Positions 47,047 to 60,974 are shown, numbered from the stretch's first letter. The stretch is 64,000 bases of DNA from Bradyrhizobium sp. CCH5-F6 (GCF_001556045.1 NZ_LSIC01000190.1:1-64000), one strand, 5' to 3'. Translations and numbers: made by a program. The notes: generated by a model from the sequence alone, not told the origin.

Positions 47047-47679
47047 CTACCGCGGCGGGCACAACGCCCGTACGATCTCGTCCAATTGTTCGAACGTGTG
47101 GTCTGGTGCATGCGCCCGCAGCGCCGCGGGCGCCGCATAGCCCCAGCATACCGCGCCGCAAGCGATGCCTACGGCGCGAGCAGCCTCGATGTCGCGAACC
47201 TCGTCGCCGATCGAGATCACCCGGGCAGGCTCGACGCCGGCACGGCGGATGACACGGCGGAATTTGGCGGGCTTGCCGAACAGCGACGCCGCGCAGTCGA
47301 AATGTGAAAACAGCGCCGCGGCCTCCCCGAGCTTCTCCCGCGCATTGGCCTCGCTGTCGGATGTCACCAGCGCGAGCTGCACGCCGTTTCCGGCCAGCGT
47401 CCGCAGCATGGCCTCGACACCGTCGAACAGCGATATCTCGCCAGTTGCCTCCGCCTTCAACCGCCGCGCATGCCGCGCGATCGCCGGCAGCTTCCACAAG
47501 GGCACCTCGAGCCGTGCCAGGATCTCGCGGCTCGACGCATGCCGCAGCTCCTCGATGTCCTCATCCTTCACGCGACGAAGATTGAAATGATCTGCGACGT
47601 CGTTGATGGTGCGAAGGAACCACGGAAAGCTGTCGGCCAGCGTGCCGTCGAGATCGAAGATGGCGAGAGAGTATGTCAC
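47047..47679 (-). CDS. HAD-superfamily phosphatase, phosphoglycolate-phosphatase-like
   Basis: This 210-residue haloacid-dehalogenase-fold hydrolase has motif I AIFDLDGTLADSFP (Asp9, Asp11), motif II LALVTSDS, motif III Lys in FGKPAKFRRV and motif IV SIGDEVRDIEAA. The cap lies in residues 20-80. It reads as a Gph-type small-molecule phosphatase; the actual substrate is not evident. Convergent with the TetR gene. Confidence 0.9.
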   Translation of the reverse strand: MTYSLAIFDLDGTLADSFPWFLRTINDVADHFNLRRVKDEDIEELRHASSREILARLEVPLWKLPAIARHARRLKAEATGEISLFDGVEAMLRTLAGNGVQLALVTSDSEANAREKLGEAAALFSHFDCAASLFGKPAKFRRVIRRAGVEPARVISIGDEVRDIEAARAVGIACGAVCWGYAAPAALRAHAPDHTFEQLDEIVRALCPPR

Positions 47680-47716
47680 GTGAAGGGAATATCGGTTCGT
47701 TCATCCAGTTATTGAA

Positions 47717-48280
47717 CTAGAATTTCCACACAGTGTCTTCGGTCCAACCCAATTCTGCAAATTCGCTGGCGCGGAGCGGTGCCTCTCCTTCCGCGAAGAA
47801 TTCATCAAGCTGAGGCGGTGCGACGCTCGTTTCGGACAGCATGGCGTGCGCCTGTCCGCGATGATGAATCTGATGTTGGAAGAGATGCATGAGCAGCCGG
47901 TCGCGGCGTTCGGTCTGAACGGCCGTGTCGCGGTTGATCCTCACAACGGAGTTGAGAATCTCGGGCGTCAATGCATCGCAGACAGCAATCAAGCGCTCGT
48001 CGACCGCGGCTTGCGCGGGCTTGAGCGCGGCAAGGGAAGGGTACGGCACCTCGTTCTTCCAGGCCGCCGGGCCCAACCATCCGTCCTCCAATGCATCGAC
48101 ATAGAAGAGGTCAATGACATGGATGTGGTTTAGCGTGCGCTGCAGGCTTGGAAAGAACCCGGTCCGCTTGGCTTCGAAATCAATCTGAGGCAGAGCAGCG
48201 CAAGCAGTGAGCAGCCGATGGTTTGCCCAGGCATTATTATGGGCGAACGCGCGATAGGTTTGCACAAGTCCGGCAGGCAA
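47717..48280 (-). CDS. DinB-family protein
   Basis: This is a 187-residue four-helix protein. The metal triad of the DinB/YfiT family is visible: His52 in TLNHIHVIDLFYVDA, and His136 and His140 in LMHLFQHQIHHRGQAHAM. It starts MPAGLVQTYRAFAHNNAWAN. DinB proteins are metal-binding and often thiol-transferase-like; the substrate is unknown. It lies 37 bases upstream of the HAD gene on the same strand. Confidence 0.92.
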   Translation of the reverse strand: MPAGLVQTYRAFAHNNAWANHRLLTACAALPQIDFEAKRTGFFPSLQRTLNHIHVIDLFYVDALEDGWLGPAAWKNEVPYPSLAALKPAQAAVDERLIAVCDALTPEILNSVVRINRDTAVQTERRDRLLMHLFQHQIHHRGQAHAMLSETSVAPPQLDEFFAEGEAPLRASEFAELGWTEDTVWKF

Positions 48281-48329
48281 GGCTCATTCTCCTTCAGACA
48301 TGTGCGTCGACACATTCCGGGCGCGCAAC

Positions 48330-51314
<2,985 letters not shown>

Positions 51315-51627
51315 CCCGCTGGCCCTCAAAGGAAAGCCCAACGGCGCGAGCCGCGCCCGAGGTCAGGGCGCGCTTCGCCCGGAACCGGGATCGGCGCCGA
51401 TGGGTATGTCAGTGAACGTAGGAAGAACGGGAATGGATTTCCAGAGGCAGTTGGGAATCGTCAACGGATAGTTGGCGCGCTGGCGGCATCTGGCAGCAGG
51501 GGGGCCGATTCGCGCAAAGGGCCGGCGCGAGTCCGGTCCTTTGGTCGCGTCGCGATGCGGAGGGCGAGACCGCATGTGAGCAGGCCTGGAGGTTCCTGCA
51601 GAGAAAAGCGAGTTGAGCGCGCCAGGC
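51315..51627. other. 313-base intergenic region between uvrA and outer-membrane paralogue 1
   Basis: It contains the uvrA upstream sequence and, at 51516-51542, a hairpin that ends the outer-membrane gene (listed separately). I see no gene in it. Confidence 0.6.
51516..51542 (-). terminator. Terminator of outer-membrane paralogue 1
   Basis: Stem AAAGGGCCGG / CCGGTCCTTT (10 pairs, one G-U) with loop cgcgagt. It shares the GGCCGGCGCGAG core with the terminators at 52493 and 53420, but its T-run on the minus strand is short. Confidence 0.7.
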
Positions 51628-52401
51628 TCAGTATTTCACGACGACCGGTCCGCCCCAGCGGTAGTTGACGCGGATCAGACCCATGTCGATGTCCTGGCCG
51701 ATCCGGTCGCTGCGGGCCAGTGCGCCACCGGGAACGGTTGCGAAATCCGCGGTGTGATGGCCGAGGAACACATGGTTGTACTCGCCGCCAACGGACCAGT
51801 TCTCGGCGAAGGCCCATTCCATGCCGATGCCGAGCGTGTAGCCCCAGCGGGTCCGCTCGACGCTGTTGAACACCGGCACGCCGCCCGGGAAGAATGTCTC
51901 GTATTTGGCATGAGCCACCCCGGCGCCGGCCTTGCCATAGAGAAGCAGGCCGTTGACGGTATAACCCATCTGCCCCGTGAACAGGCCGAAGGCGTCGATC
52001 CGCGTCTGGTTGGTCTGCGGTGCCAGCGCCACGCTGACATTGCTGCCCTTGAAGCTGGCCCAGTTGCCCTGGCCCTCGAGGCCGAACACCCAGCGTGCTT
52101 TCTGCCAGCGATAGCCGATCTGTCCGCCGACTGTGCCGCCATCGGCATTGTGACAGCCTTCGCCGACGGCCGGATCGATGGTTGCGCCGAGCGCATTGAC
52201 GATGCTCCAGCAGGTGTGACCGAACCCGCCGCCGCCGTTGATGCCGGCATAGACGCCGGTCCAGTCATGGCCGACCACCGGCGCCGCCGGCGCCTTCGCA
52301 TAGAGCGGAAGATCCGCGGCTTCGGCGGTGGCGATTGTGCAAAGGCCGACCGCAGCCAGTGCTGCCGTCGTCTTGAACGCCTGGATCAACCACGTCTGCA
52401 T
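51628..52401 (-). CDS. Outer-membrane beta-barrel protein, paralogue 1
   Basis: This is a 257-residue Opa/OmpW-type eight-strand barrel protein. The signal peptide (MQTWLIQAFKTTAALAAVGL ... AEAADLPLYAK) is followed by alternating aromatic/glycine strands: DWTGVYAGINGGGGFG, GGQIGYRWQKARWVFGLEGQ, LLLYGKAGAGVAHAKYETFF, and the terminal barrel motif NYRWGGPVVVKY ending in Tyr. Related to the two genes that follow in the same orientation. Family members are abundant surface proteins in Bradyrhizobium; function not proven here. Confidence 0.88.
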   Translation of the reverse strand: MQTWLIQAFKTTAALAAVGLCTIATAEAADLPLYAKAPAAPVVGHDWTGVYAGINGGGGFGHTCWSIVNALGATIDPAVGEGCHNADGGTVGGQIGYRWQKARWVFGLEGQGNWASFKGSNVSVALAPQTNQTRIDAFGLFTGQMGYTVNGLLLYGKAGAGVAHAKYETFFPGGVPVFNSVERTRWGYTLGIGMEWAFAENWSVGGEYNHVFLGHHTADFATVPGGALARSDRIGQDIDMGLIRVNYRWGGPVVVKY

Positions 52402-52492
52402 GTCACGTCCCCAACGCTTCGCGCCTTGCCGTCGTGGGCGATGTGGCGCCCACAAAGCGTTGACGAATCGGGAGGGGTGGCCGCGAAAACAA

Positions 52493-52517
52493 AAAGGCCG
52501 GCGCGAGGCCGGCCTTT
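52493..52517 (-). terminator. Terminator of outer-membrane paralogue 2
   Basis: Perfect 9-bp stem AAAGGCCGG / CCGGCCTTT with loop cgcgagg; on the minus strand it is followed by TTTTTGTTTT. It lies 26 bases after the stop of the 52543 gene. Confidence 0.88.
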
Positions 52518-52542
52518 CGTGACGATGCAACGTCAGCAGTAA

Positions 52543-53232
52543 TCAGTACTTCGCGACGACCGGGCCGCCGAAGTGATAGTTCACGCCGACCTGCACGGTG
52601 TGGAGGTTGAGCGTGCCGCTGGGAACGGTACCCGAGAAATAGGTCTCGCCGCCGAGGCTGCGATAGAGGTACTCGCCCTTGACCGACCACTGCGGAGCGA
52701 AGAACGCTTCGACGCCCGCACCGACGGTCCAGCCGGAGTGCCACTTGCTGTCGGAGATCGAGGCGGCGCCCAAGGTGGCGGTGACCTTGTTGTCGATCCA
52801 GGCGTAACCACCGGTGCCGTACAGCAGGACGTTGTTGACGGCCCAGCCGATACGGCCGCGCACGGTGCCCATCGCGTCGGTCTTGGACGACACAGAGGCG
52901 GGGATGCCACCGACGCCGGCGACGAAAACCGTGCCAGCCGCCGAGGCGCTGACGTCAGCCCACGCACCATCAGCCTCGATACCGAACACGACGTTGCCGG
53001 TCTGCCAGTTGTAGCCGGCAGTGCCGCCGACGAACCCGCCCTGCATCTTCGGGTCGCCCGAAGAGGCTTCCCAGGCACCGCCACCGACGATACCGAGATA
53101 GAACCCGGTCCAGTTGTAGACGGCAGCCGGAGCAATCGGAGCCTTGGTGTAGGGGCGCGCTGCAAGGTCGGCGGCCGAAGCCGGAGCAGCGAGAGCGAAC
53201 AAACAGGCCGAAGCCAGCAAAACCTTTTTCAT
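52543..53232 (-). CDS. Outer-membrane beta-barrel protein, paralogue 2
   Basis: This 229-residue barrel protein has signal MKKVLLASACLFALAAPASA and the shared N-terminal box AADLAARPYTKAP. Strands include VYNWTGFYLGIVGGGAW, TAGYNWQTGNVVFGIEADGA and LLYGTGGYAWIDNKVTATLG, ending YHFGGPVVAKY. It is nearly the same length as, and clearly paralogous to, the gene at 53467, especially in the N-terminal box and closing strand. Confidence 0.9.
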   Translation of the reverse strand: MKKVLLASACLFALAAPASAADLAARPYTKAPIAPAAVYNWTGFYLGIVGGGAWEASSGDPKMQGGFVGGTAGYNWQTGNVVFGIEADGAWADVSASAAGTVFVAGVGGIPASVSSKTDAMGTVRGRIGWAVNNVLLYGTGGYAWIDNKVTATLGAASISDSKWHSGWTVGAGVEAFFAPQWSVKGEYLYRSLGGETYFSGTVPSGTLNLHTVQVGVNYHFGGPVVAKY

Positions 53233-53419
53233 TTTCAACTTACCCAGTCCCAGTTTCTGTTGTTGCCTTCCAGTGACGGAAAGGAAGCGGACTCGAACGG
53301 CCCAACTGACGCCGTATCTACACCACCAAAGCTGCAAGTTGTGTCTCCGAAAAGCCACAACGGCCGCAAAATGCGGCAGACCTGCTGACTCATTGTTCCC
53401 ATTGAGGAACTCGACAAAA

Positions 53420-53445
53420 AAAAGGCCGGCGCGAGCCGGCCTTTT
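53420..53445 (-). terminator. Strong terminator of outer-membrane paralogue 3
   Basis: Perfect 11-bp stem AAAAGGCCGGC / GCCGGCCTTTT with a GCGA loop, read on the minus strand and followed by a run of nine T. It lies 22 bases after the stop of the 53467 gene. Confidence 0.92.
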
Positions 53446-53466
53446 GATGGTTGATGTCCGCTGTTC

Positions 53467-54216
53467 TCAGTACCGCGCGGCGACAGGAGCGCCCCAGTTG
53501 AAGTGGTAGTTCACGCCGACCTTGACGGTGTGAACGGTATCGGACCACTCGGACCGATTGGTCACGACGGGCGTGTACTGGATCGTGGTCTTGCCGAAAT
53601 CGATGTAGTTGTACTCGACCTTGGCCGACCAGTTCGGAGCGAACATGTATTCCGCGCCGGCGCCGATGGTCCAGCCCCAGCGCCAGTCGTTCCGCGCGAA
53701 GACGTTGCCGGGAATGCCGTCGTAGCGGTGCTGCATGTCGCCAACGGCGGCGCCGCCGCTGATGAACCAGAGCGCGGGTCCCGTCGAATAGCCCAAGCGG
53801 CCCTTGATGTCGCCGAAGCCGCGGATCTTGGTAAAGTAGGTGTCACCAAGCCCGGCGTTGACCACGGCCGAGCGGCCGTTGATGTCGGCCCAGTGGTAGT
53901 CGCCTTCGATACCGAACACGACATTGTTGACCTGCCAGTTGTAACCGAACACGCCACCGACGAAGCCGCCGCTGATGTCGTAGTCCTGCGTTCCGGCGAA
54001 GCCCACCGCATTCGGCGCGCCGAAGAAGACCTCGTCGCTGCTGCCCCAGCCGCCGCCGCCCTGGATACCGGCATAGAAACCAGTCCAGGTATAGATCGGC
54101 GCGGGCGCAACCATCGGTGCCTTCGTGTACGGGCGAGCGGCGAGATCCGCGGCGTTTGCCTGAGCGGAGAGGCCCAGCGCAGCGGCCCCGATTGCAATTA
54201 CTAAGCTCTTCTTCAT
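53467..54216 (-). CDS. Outer-membrane beta-barrel protein, paralogue 3
   Basis: This 249-residue barrel protein has signal MKKSLVIAIGAAALGLSAQA and the common box NAADLAARPYTKAPM. Strands include IYTWTGFYAGIQGGGGWG, FGYNWQVNNVVFGIEGDYHW and WSAKVEYNYIDFGKTTIQYT, ending NYHFNWGAPVAARY. The start was chosen at 54216, 8 bases after GGAGGGC; ATG 54222 is possible. It is first of the three in transcription order; each has its own terminator, so the genes are likely separate transcripts. Confidence 0.9.
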   Translation of the reverse strand: MKKSLVIAIGAAALGLSAQANAADLAARPYTKAPMVAPAPIYTWTGFYAGIQGGGGWGSSDEVFFGAPNAVGFAGTQDYDISGGFVGGVFGYNWQVNNVVFGIEGDYHWADINGRSAVVNAGLGDTYFTKIRGFGDIKGRLGYSTGPALWFISGGAAVGDMQHRYDGIPGNVFARNDWRWGWTIGAGAEYMFAPNWSAKVEYNYIDFGKTTIQYTPVVTNRSEWSDTVHTVKVGVNYHFNWGAPVAARY

Positions 54217-54650
54217 TTCCATTGCCCTCCAAGTTGTCCGCTTCATGCAAAATCCCCGAAGCGGTTAGGCGCGACGCCCATAGCGTTCATTCCGAGGGCA
54301 ACGTAGCCCAGGAATCAGTCAGCGTCCGTCTCCGAAATGCAACACTCGCCGACTGATTGAATCGGTTCCAAGTTTATGAATGTTAAGGATTTTTCCTGTT
54401 TCTCGGGAACCCAAAAAAGTTCCATCGGGTTCCGCTTTTTTTTCGCGCAACCGAATGGACTGGACTGTTTCTGGCGCCAAGAACAAATCTGGAACGAAGC
54501 CGTGGGCGATGCTATATGTGGGGATAACCCAGGGTGCGGCGGGCTGATTGGAGCCCGCAAGCGTATAGGGTCGCGTCAGCAGGGCGGAGAGGAACGCGGG
54601 CAGCGGGACTCGCCTTTGAGATTCAGCGGTATTCGGAGCGGAGAGCGGCG
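54217..54650. other. 434-base intergenic region between outer-membrane paralogue 3 and ssb
   Basis: No gene of usual size is present. It holds a candidate small RNA end (terminator at 54406-54443, listed separately), AT-richer DNA at about 54330-54450, and the ssb upstream region. An 8-T run marks one strand only. Confidence 0.55.
54406..54443 (+). terminator. Intrinsic terminator not attached to a known gene (candidate small RNA 3' end)
   Basis: GGAACCC at 54406-54412 pairs with GGGTTCC at 54427-54433 (14-base loop), and eight T follow two bases later. It points along the plus strand, but no plus-strand gene lies upstream in this gap, so it may end a small RNA. A possible -35 TTGAAT is at 54357-54362 with a weak -10 about 17 bases on. 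Confidence 0.6.
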
Positions 54651-55145
54651 ATGGCGGGAAGCGTCAACAAGGTCATTCTGGTTGGAAATCTCGGCAAGGA
54701 TCCTGAAATCCGCCGCACCCAGGACGGGCGTCCGATCGCGAATTTGAGCATCGCCACGTCGGAGACCTGGCGCGACAAGAACACCGGCGAGCGCAAGGAA
54801 AAGACCGAGTGGCATCGTGTCGTGATTTTCTCTGAGCCGCTTTGCAAGATCGTCGAACAGTATCTGAAGAAGGGCGCGAAGGTTTACATCGAGGGCGCGC
54901 TCCAGACCCGCAAGTACACCGACCAGAGCGGCGTCGAGAAGTATTCGACCGAAGTCGTGCTCCAGGGCTTCAACTCGACGCTGACCATGCTCGACGGCCG
55001 CAGCGGCGGCGGAGGAGGCGGCAGCTTCGGCGACGAGCCTGGCGGCGATTTCGGCTCCTCCGGTCCCGTCAGCAGCGCGCCGCGCCGTCCCGTTGCCGCC
55101 GGCGGCGGCCGCAACAACGACATGGACGACGATATCCCTTTCTAG
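54651..55145 (+). CDS. ssb: Single-stranded DNA-binding protein
   Basis: This 164-residue OB-fold protein coats single-stranded DNA in replication and repair. It starts [20 protein letters not shown], contains [31 protein letters not shown] and [17 protein letters not shown], then a Gly-rich linker and the acidic partner-binding tip DMDDDIPF. The ATG at 54651 gives the normal start. It precedes the gyrA block, a usual alphaproteobacterial neighbourhood. Confidence 0.97.
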   Translation: MAGSVNKVILVGNLGKDPEIRRTQDGRPIANLSIATSETWRDKNTGERKEKTEWHRVVIFSEPLCKIVEQYLKKGAKVYIEGALQTRKYTDQSGVEKYSTEVVLQGFNSTLTMLDGRSGGGGGGSFGDEPGGDFGSSGPVSSAPRRPVAAGGGRNNDMDDDIPF

Positions 55146-55159
55146 CGCTGGATCCCGTT

Positions 55160-55430
55160 CTAGCGCTGGCGAAGAGTCGGCTCGGACAGGAAACGGCCGA
55201 CCCGGCTTTCGAGGATCCGGACCAAGTCGGGATCCATGAATTCATAGTCGTCGGGAATGTCGAGGCAGATGACCCGCTTGCCGTTCAGGCTGGAGCGGAA
55301 TTTCCGGTTCAGCTTGTTACGGTGGGCCTTTTCCATGACGAAGATGATGTCAGCCCATTCGATCTTCTCGGAGGACAACGACACCTCCGCGCCGTTCGAA
55401 ATGCCGGCCGAGTCGGTCTCGATTCCTTGT
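55160..55430 (-). pseudogene. 5'-truncated low-molecular-weight phosphatase remnant
   Basis: The retained part is the C-terminal two thirds of a small LMW protein-tyrosine-phosphatase-like protein: GIETDSAGISNGAEVSLS, EWADIIFVMEKAHRNKLNRK and VICLDIPDDYEFMDPDLVRI. The family's N-terminal phosphate loop (a Cys...Asn...Arg-Ser-Pro-Thr-Ala-Glu segment) is absent in all three minus-strand frames upstream, where unrelated sequence and the start of a plus-strand gene take over. It therefore cannot have phosphatase activity. The break is near 55425-55440. The junction is real in this sequence; the cause (deletion or insertion) is inferred. Confidence 0.75.
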
Positions 55431-55479
55431 GTAATCCTGGTTGCGTGGCCGGCTTCGGCCGACCCGGAGAACGCGCCCC

Positions 55480-55878
55480 GTGAGCCTTGCGCCGCTGCTT
55501 GATGCCGCTCCGGCGATCCCGCTGCATGCCTTCGCGGCAACAGCTGCGTTCTTCCTCGGGGTGATCCAGCTCGCCGCCCCCAAGGGAAAGCTGCCACATC
55601 GGGCTCTGGGCTGGCTTTGGGTTGCGCTGATGCTCGTCGTGGCGCTCAGCTCGTTCTGGATCCACGAGATTCGTCTGGTTGGGCCGTGGAGTCCGATCCA
55701 TCTGCTCTCGATCTTTGCGCTGGCGATGCTGGCGCTCGGCGTGATGGCTGCGCGAACCCGCAATGTCCGTCGCCACAAGATCACGATGATCTCGATCTTC
55801 TTCGGCGCACTCGTGATTGCCGGGCTGTTCACGTTCATGCCCGGACGGATCATGCATACGGTGATTTTCGGGCCATAG
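55480..55878 (+). CDS. DUF2306-family membrane protein
   Basis: This 132-residue protein has four membrane segments: IPLHAFAATAAFFLGVIQL, LGWLWVALMLVVALSSFW, PIHLLSIFALAMLALGVM and MISIFFGALVIAGLFTFMPG. The conserved pattern of His/Arg/Trp residues between helices (KGKLPHRALGW, NVRRHKITM) matches DUF2306. It starts at GTG 55480. It lies between ssb and gyrA, head to head with the phosphatase remnant. Function unknown. Confidence 0.87.
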   Translation: MSLAPLLDAAPAIPLHAFAATAAFFLGVIQLAAPKGKLPHRALGWLWVALMLVVALSSFWIHEIRLVGPWSPIHLLSIFALAMLALGVMAARTRNVRRHKITMISIFFGALVIAGLFTFMPGRIMHTVIFGP

Positions 55879-56059
55879 CTGCGGCCGGAATCGGCGCCCC
55901 CGGCGTGGGGCCGCCCGGGTGCGGAAACCGCTTCCGGCTTGCCCGGTAAGTACATGAAAAAACGAAGGGAAAAAGCGCTTCCCCTGGACCCTGCGAGGGT
56001 GGTTATCCGGGTCCCGATGCGCTATATGATTCCCAGATAAAACCTCACCGGATTCCCCC

Positions 56060-58795
<2,736 letters not shown>

Positions 58796-58915
58796 CGGGT
58801 AGGCCCGGAAAGCCTATTCGGGATCGCTGAATGCTTGGCGGGTTTTCCGTATGACGCCCGTGCTCCCTTCGGGCCCAGGAATTCGGACCCGCCTGATGCA
58901 CCATCGTCGCGCCGA

Positions 58916-59173
58916 CTACGGGGTCCGATCAGCAGTCACGAGGCGCGCCTCGCGGACGTTCGCCTTGGTGCCGGCCTTGCGCAGGCACGAGGCCTCGAAG
59001 TTCGGCCAGGCCTGCTGCGAGCAATCCTTGCCGATGGTGCGGATATCCAGTCGGTCGCTCTTGGCCAGCGGCTGCGGCACGCTGGCTTCGACGGTGGGGG
59101 CGAAGCCGGGCAGGAGGGTGAGAGCCGCGGCAACACATGCAGAGAGTGCGATCGCTGAAAGGGTCTTGATCAT
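58916..59173 (-). CDS. Small secreted hypothetical protein
   Basis: This is an 85-residue protein with a signal peptide (MIKTLSAIALSACVAAALTL, cleaved near VEAS). The mature part has DCSQQAWPNFEASCLRKAGT, a Cys...Trp-Pro...Cys pattern found in small secreted Rhizobiales proteins, probably a disulfide. No enzyme function visible. Divergent from coaD, convergent with gyrA. Confidence 0.78.
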   Translation of the reverse strand: MIKTLSAIALSACVAAALTLLPGFAPTVEASVPQPLAKSDRLDIRTIGKDCSQQAWPNFEASCLRKAGTKANVREARLVTADRTP

Positions 59174-59301
59174 TGACGGTCCCCTGTGGTGCGGCCGCTC
59201 ACGCCCAGTGTGCGGCCCGTCATTCGTTGACCGGATTAGTAACCATGGCCAGTTTCCGGACGTCTTCGCCGGAGCGGGAAATGGTTTCGTTCTCGCTCCG
59301 T

Positions 59302-59334
59302 TTTGTTTCGTGGCTGCCCCGAGGACGAAACAAA
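59302..59334. repeat. Perfect 10-bp inverted repeat in the coaD upstream region
   Basis: TTTGTTTCGT at 59302-59311 is exactly complementary to ACGAAACAAA at 59325-59334, with a 13-base loop. It lies between two divergent genes, so a terminator role is unlikely; it could be a protein binding site. Confidence 0.55.
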
Positions 59335-59398
59335 GCGGCCTTTGCCGACATGTACGGTGAGACATTTCCGGATCACGGGCAGGGAAACGGCCAAGGAA

Positions 59399-59420
59399 CC
59401 CGCCCGGCTTGCCGGGCGGG
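59399..59420 (+). promoter_or_regulatory. GC-rich hairpin in the coaD 5' region
   Basis: CCCGCCCGGC and GCCGGGCGGG form a perfect inverted repeat with a two-base centre, ending 23 bases before the coaD ATG. It would fold strongly in an mRNA leader. Function unproven. Confidence 0.5.
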
Positions 59421-59443
59421 GCCGGGCGCGGTAGGACGGGGCC

Positions 59444-59941
59444 ATGTCGCGCATCGCCTTCTACCCGGGTTCCTTCGACCCCATCACCAACGGCCATCTG
59501 GACGTGGTCCGGCACAGCGTTTCGCTGTGCGACAGGCTCATTGTCGCGATCGGGGTGCACCCCGGCAAGAAGCCGCTGTTCTCGACCGAGGAGCGGCTGA
59601 AGATGCTGCACGACGTCTGCGGGCCGGTGACGGCCCAGGCCGGCTGCGTGCTCGAAGCCGTGACCTTCGATGATCTGTCGGTCACCTCGGCGCGCAAGCA
59701 CGGCGCCACCATCATGATCCGGGGCCTGCGCGACGGCACCGATCTCGACTACGAGATGCAGCTCGCCGGCATGAACGAGGCCATGGCGCCGGAGGTGCAT
59801 ACGGTCTTTCTGCCGGCCTCTCCGATGGTCCGCCCGATCACCGCCACTTTGGTGCGCCAGATCGCCGGCATGGGCGGGGATGTCTCGGCCTTCGTCCCGC
59901 CGCAGGTCGCGGCACAGCTCAAGTCCAAATTCGCCGGATAA
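59444..59941 (+). CDS. coaD: Pantetheine-phosphate adenylyltransferase
   Basis: This 165-residue nucleotidyltransferase makes dephospho-CoA from phosphopantetheine and ATP. The start [20 protein letters not shown] carries the PGSFDPxTxGH catalytic loop. Next are [39 protein letters not shown] and the ISSTxVR-equivalent [20 protein letters not shown]. Complete length. Followed by two cyclophilin genes on the same strand. Confidence 0.96.
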   Translation: MSRIAFYPGSFDPITNGHLDVVRHSVSLCDRLIVAIGVHPGKKPLFSTEERLKMLHDVCGPVTAQAGCVLEAVTFDDLSVTSARKHGATIMIRGLRDGTDLDYEMQLAGMNEAMAPEVHTVFLPASPMVRPITATLVRQIAGMGGDVSAFVPPQVAAQLKSKFAG

Positions 59942-59976
59942 CGGCCCGCTTCTTTCTCATCCTGACCGGAGTTGTC

Positions 59977-60540
59977 ATGATCCGAATTCTCGCAGTTCTT
60001 GCCGCGCTTCTGTTCGCGGTCCCGGCAGTGGCGCAGCAATTGCCGGCAAACCTCGACAAGGCCAACGCCATCGTCATCGACAGCACCAAGGGCCGTATCG
60101 TCATCAAGCTGCGGACCGACATCGCGCCGCAGCATGCCGAGCGCATCAAGCAGCTCGCGCGCGAGGGCTTCTACAACAACGTTCCGTTCCACCGTGTGAT
60201 GGACGGCTTCATGGCGCAGACCGGTGATGGTCAGAACGGCAACGGCACCGGCGGCTCGAAATATCCGAACCTGAAGCAGGAATTCTCCAAGGTGCATTTC
60301 GCCCGCGGCATCGTCGGCATGGCCCGACGCGGCGACAGCGTGGACAGCGCCAACTCGCAGTTCTTCATCATGTTCGCCGATGGCGGCAGCCTCGATGGCC
60401 AGTACACGGTGATCGGCGAGGTCGTGCAGGGCATGGACGTCGTCGACAAGCTGAAGAAGGCACCTCCCGGCTCGCCCGGCGGCTCCGTCACCGATCCCGA
60501 CAAGATGGTGAAGGTTCAGGTCGCCTCCGACATCAAATAG
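59977..60540 (+). CDS. ppiA: Exported peptidyl-prolyl cis-trans isomerase (cyclophilin)
   Basis: This 187-residue cyclophilin has a signal peptide (MIRILAVLAALLFAVPAVAQ). Core motifs: FHRVMDGFMAQTGDG, GGSKYPNLKQEF, GIVGMARRGDSVDSANSQFF, FADGGSLDGQYTVIGEVVQG. It acts in the periplasm on proline isomerization. Gap of 35 bases from coaD and 8 bases to the next gene, so probably one operon. Confidence 0.93.
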   Translation: MIRILAVLAALLFAVPAVAQQLPANLDKANAIVIDSTKGRIVIKLRTDIAPQHAERIKQLAREGFYNNVPFHRVMDGFMAQTGDGQNGNGTGGSKYPNLKQEFSKVHFARGIVGMARRGDSVDSANSQFFIMFADGGSLDGQYTVIGEVVQGMDVVDKLKKAPPGSPGGSVTDPDKMVKVQVASDIK

Positions 60541-60548
60541 GCGCGGCC

Positions 60549-60974
60549 ATGGTGCGCGGTGGCAAGCTCGTGCTGGTCGCCGCGATCCTGCTGCTCGGCG
60601 TCCTCCCCGGCACGGCCGCGGAGGACGCGCAGGTCAACACCATCCAGGACATCTTCCGGCACCTGCGCACCTGCTGGAGACCGCCGTCGCCGGCCAGGGC
60701 GCGCCCACTCGACATCACTGTCGTGGTGAGCTTTAACCGGGCCGGAAACATTCTGGGCCATCCGAGGATTACCTATGAATCCGCGGAGGCCTCCGACAAT
60801 GACCGGCTGCAATACCGGATTGCGGTGATGGAGGCGTTGCAACGCTGCACGCCGGTGCCATTTACCGATGCAATGGCCGGCGCCGCCGCGGGGCGTCCAT
60901 TCGCGATCCAGTTCCGCAGCCGCAGAACGTCACCTGACAAGACTTCACCCCCAACGCAAGAGAGACGAGCATGA
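60549..60974 (+). CDS. Exported TonB-C/TolA-like small protein
   Basis: This is a 141-residue protein with a signal peptide (MVRGGKLVLVAAILLLGVLP). The mature part resembles the C-terminal domain of TonB/TolA proteins: DITVVVSFNRAGNILGHPRI, followed by helix RIAVMEALQRCTPVPFT and FAIQFRS. It lacks a membrane anchor and Pro-rich spacer, so it is not a usual TonB. It sits between two cyclophilin genes; its stop overlaps the next start by 4 bases (ATGA). Function unknown. Confidence 0.75.
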   Translation: MVRGGKLVLVAAILLLGVLPGTAAEDAQVNTIQDIFRHLRTCWRPPSPARARPLDITVVVSFNRAGNILGHPRITYESAEASDNDRLQYRIAVMEALQRCTPVPFTDAMAGAAAGRPFAIQFRSRRTSPDKTSPPTQERRA

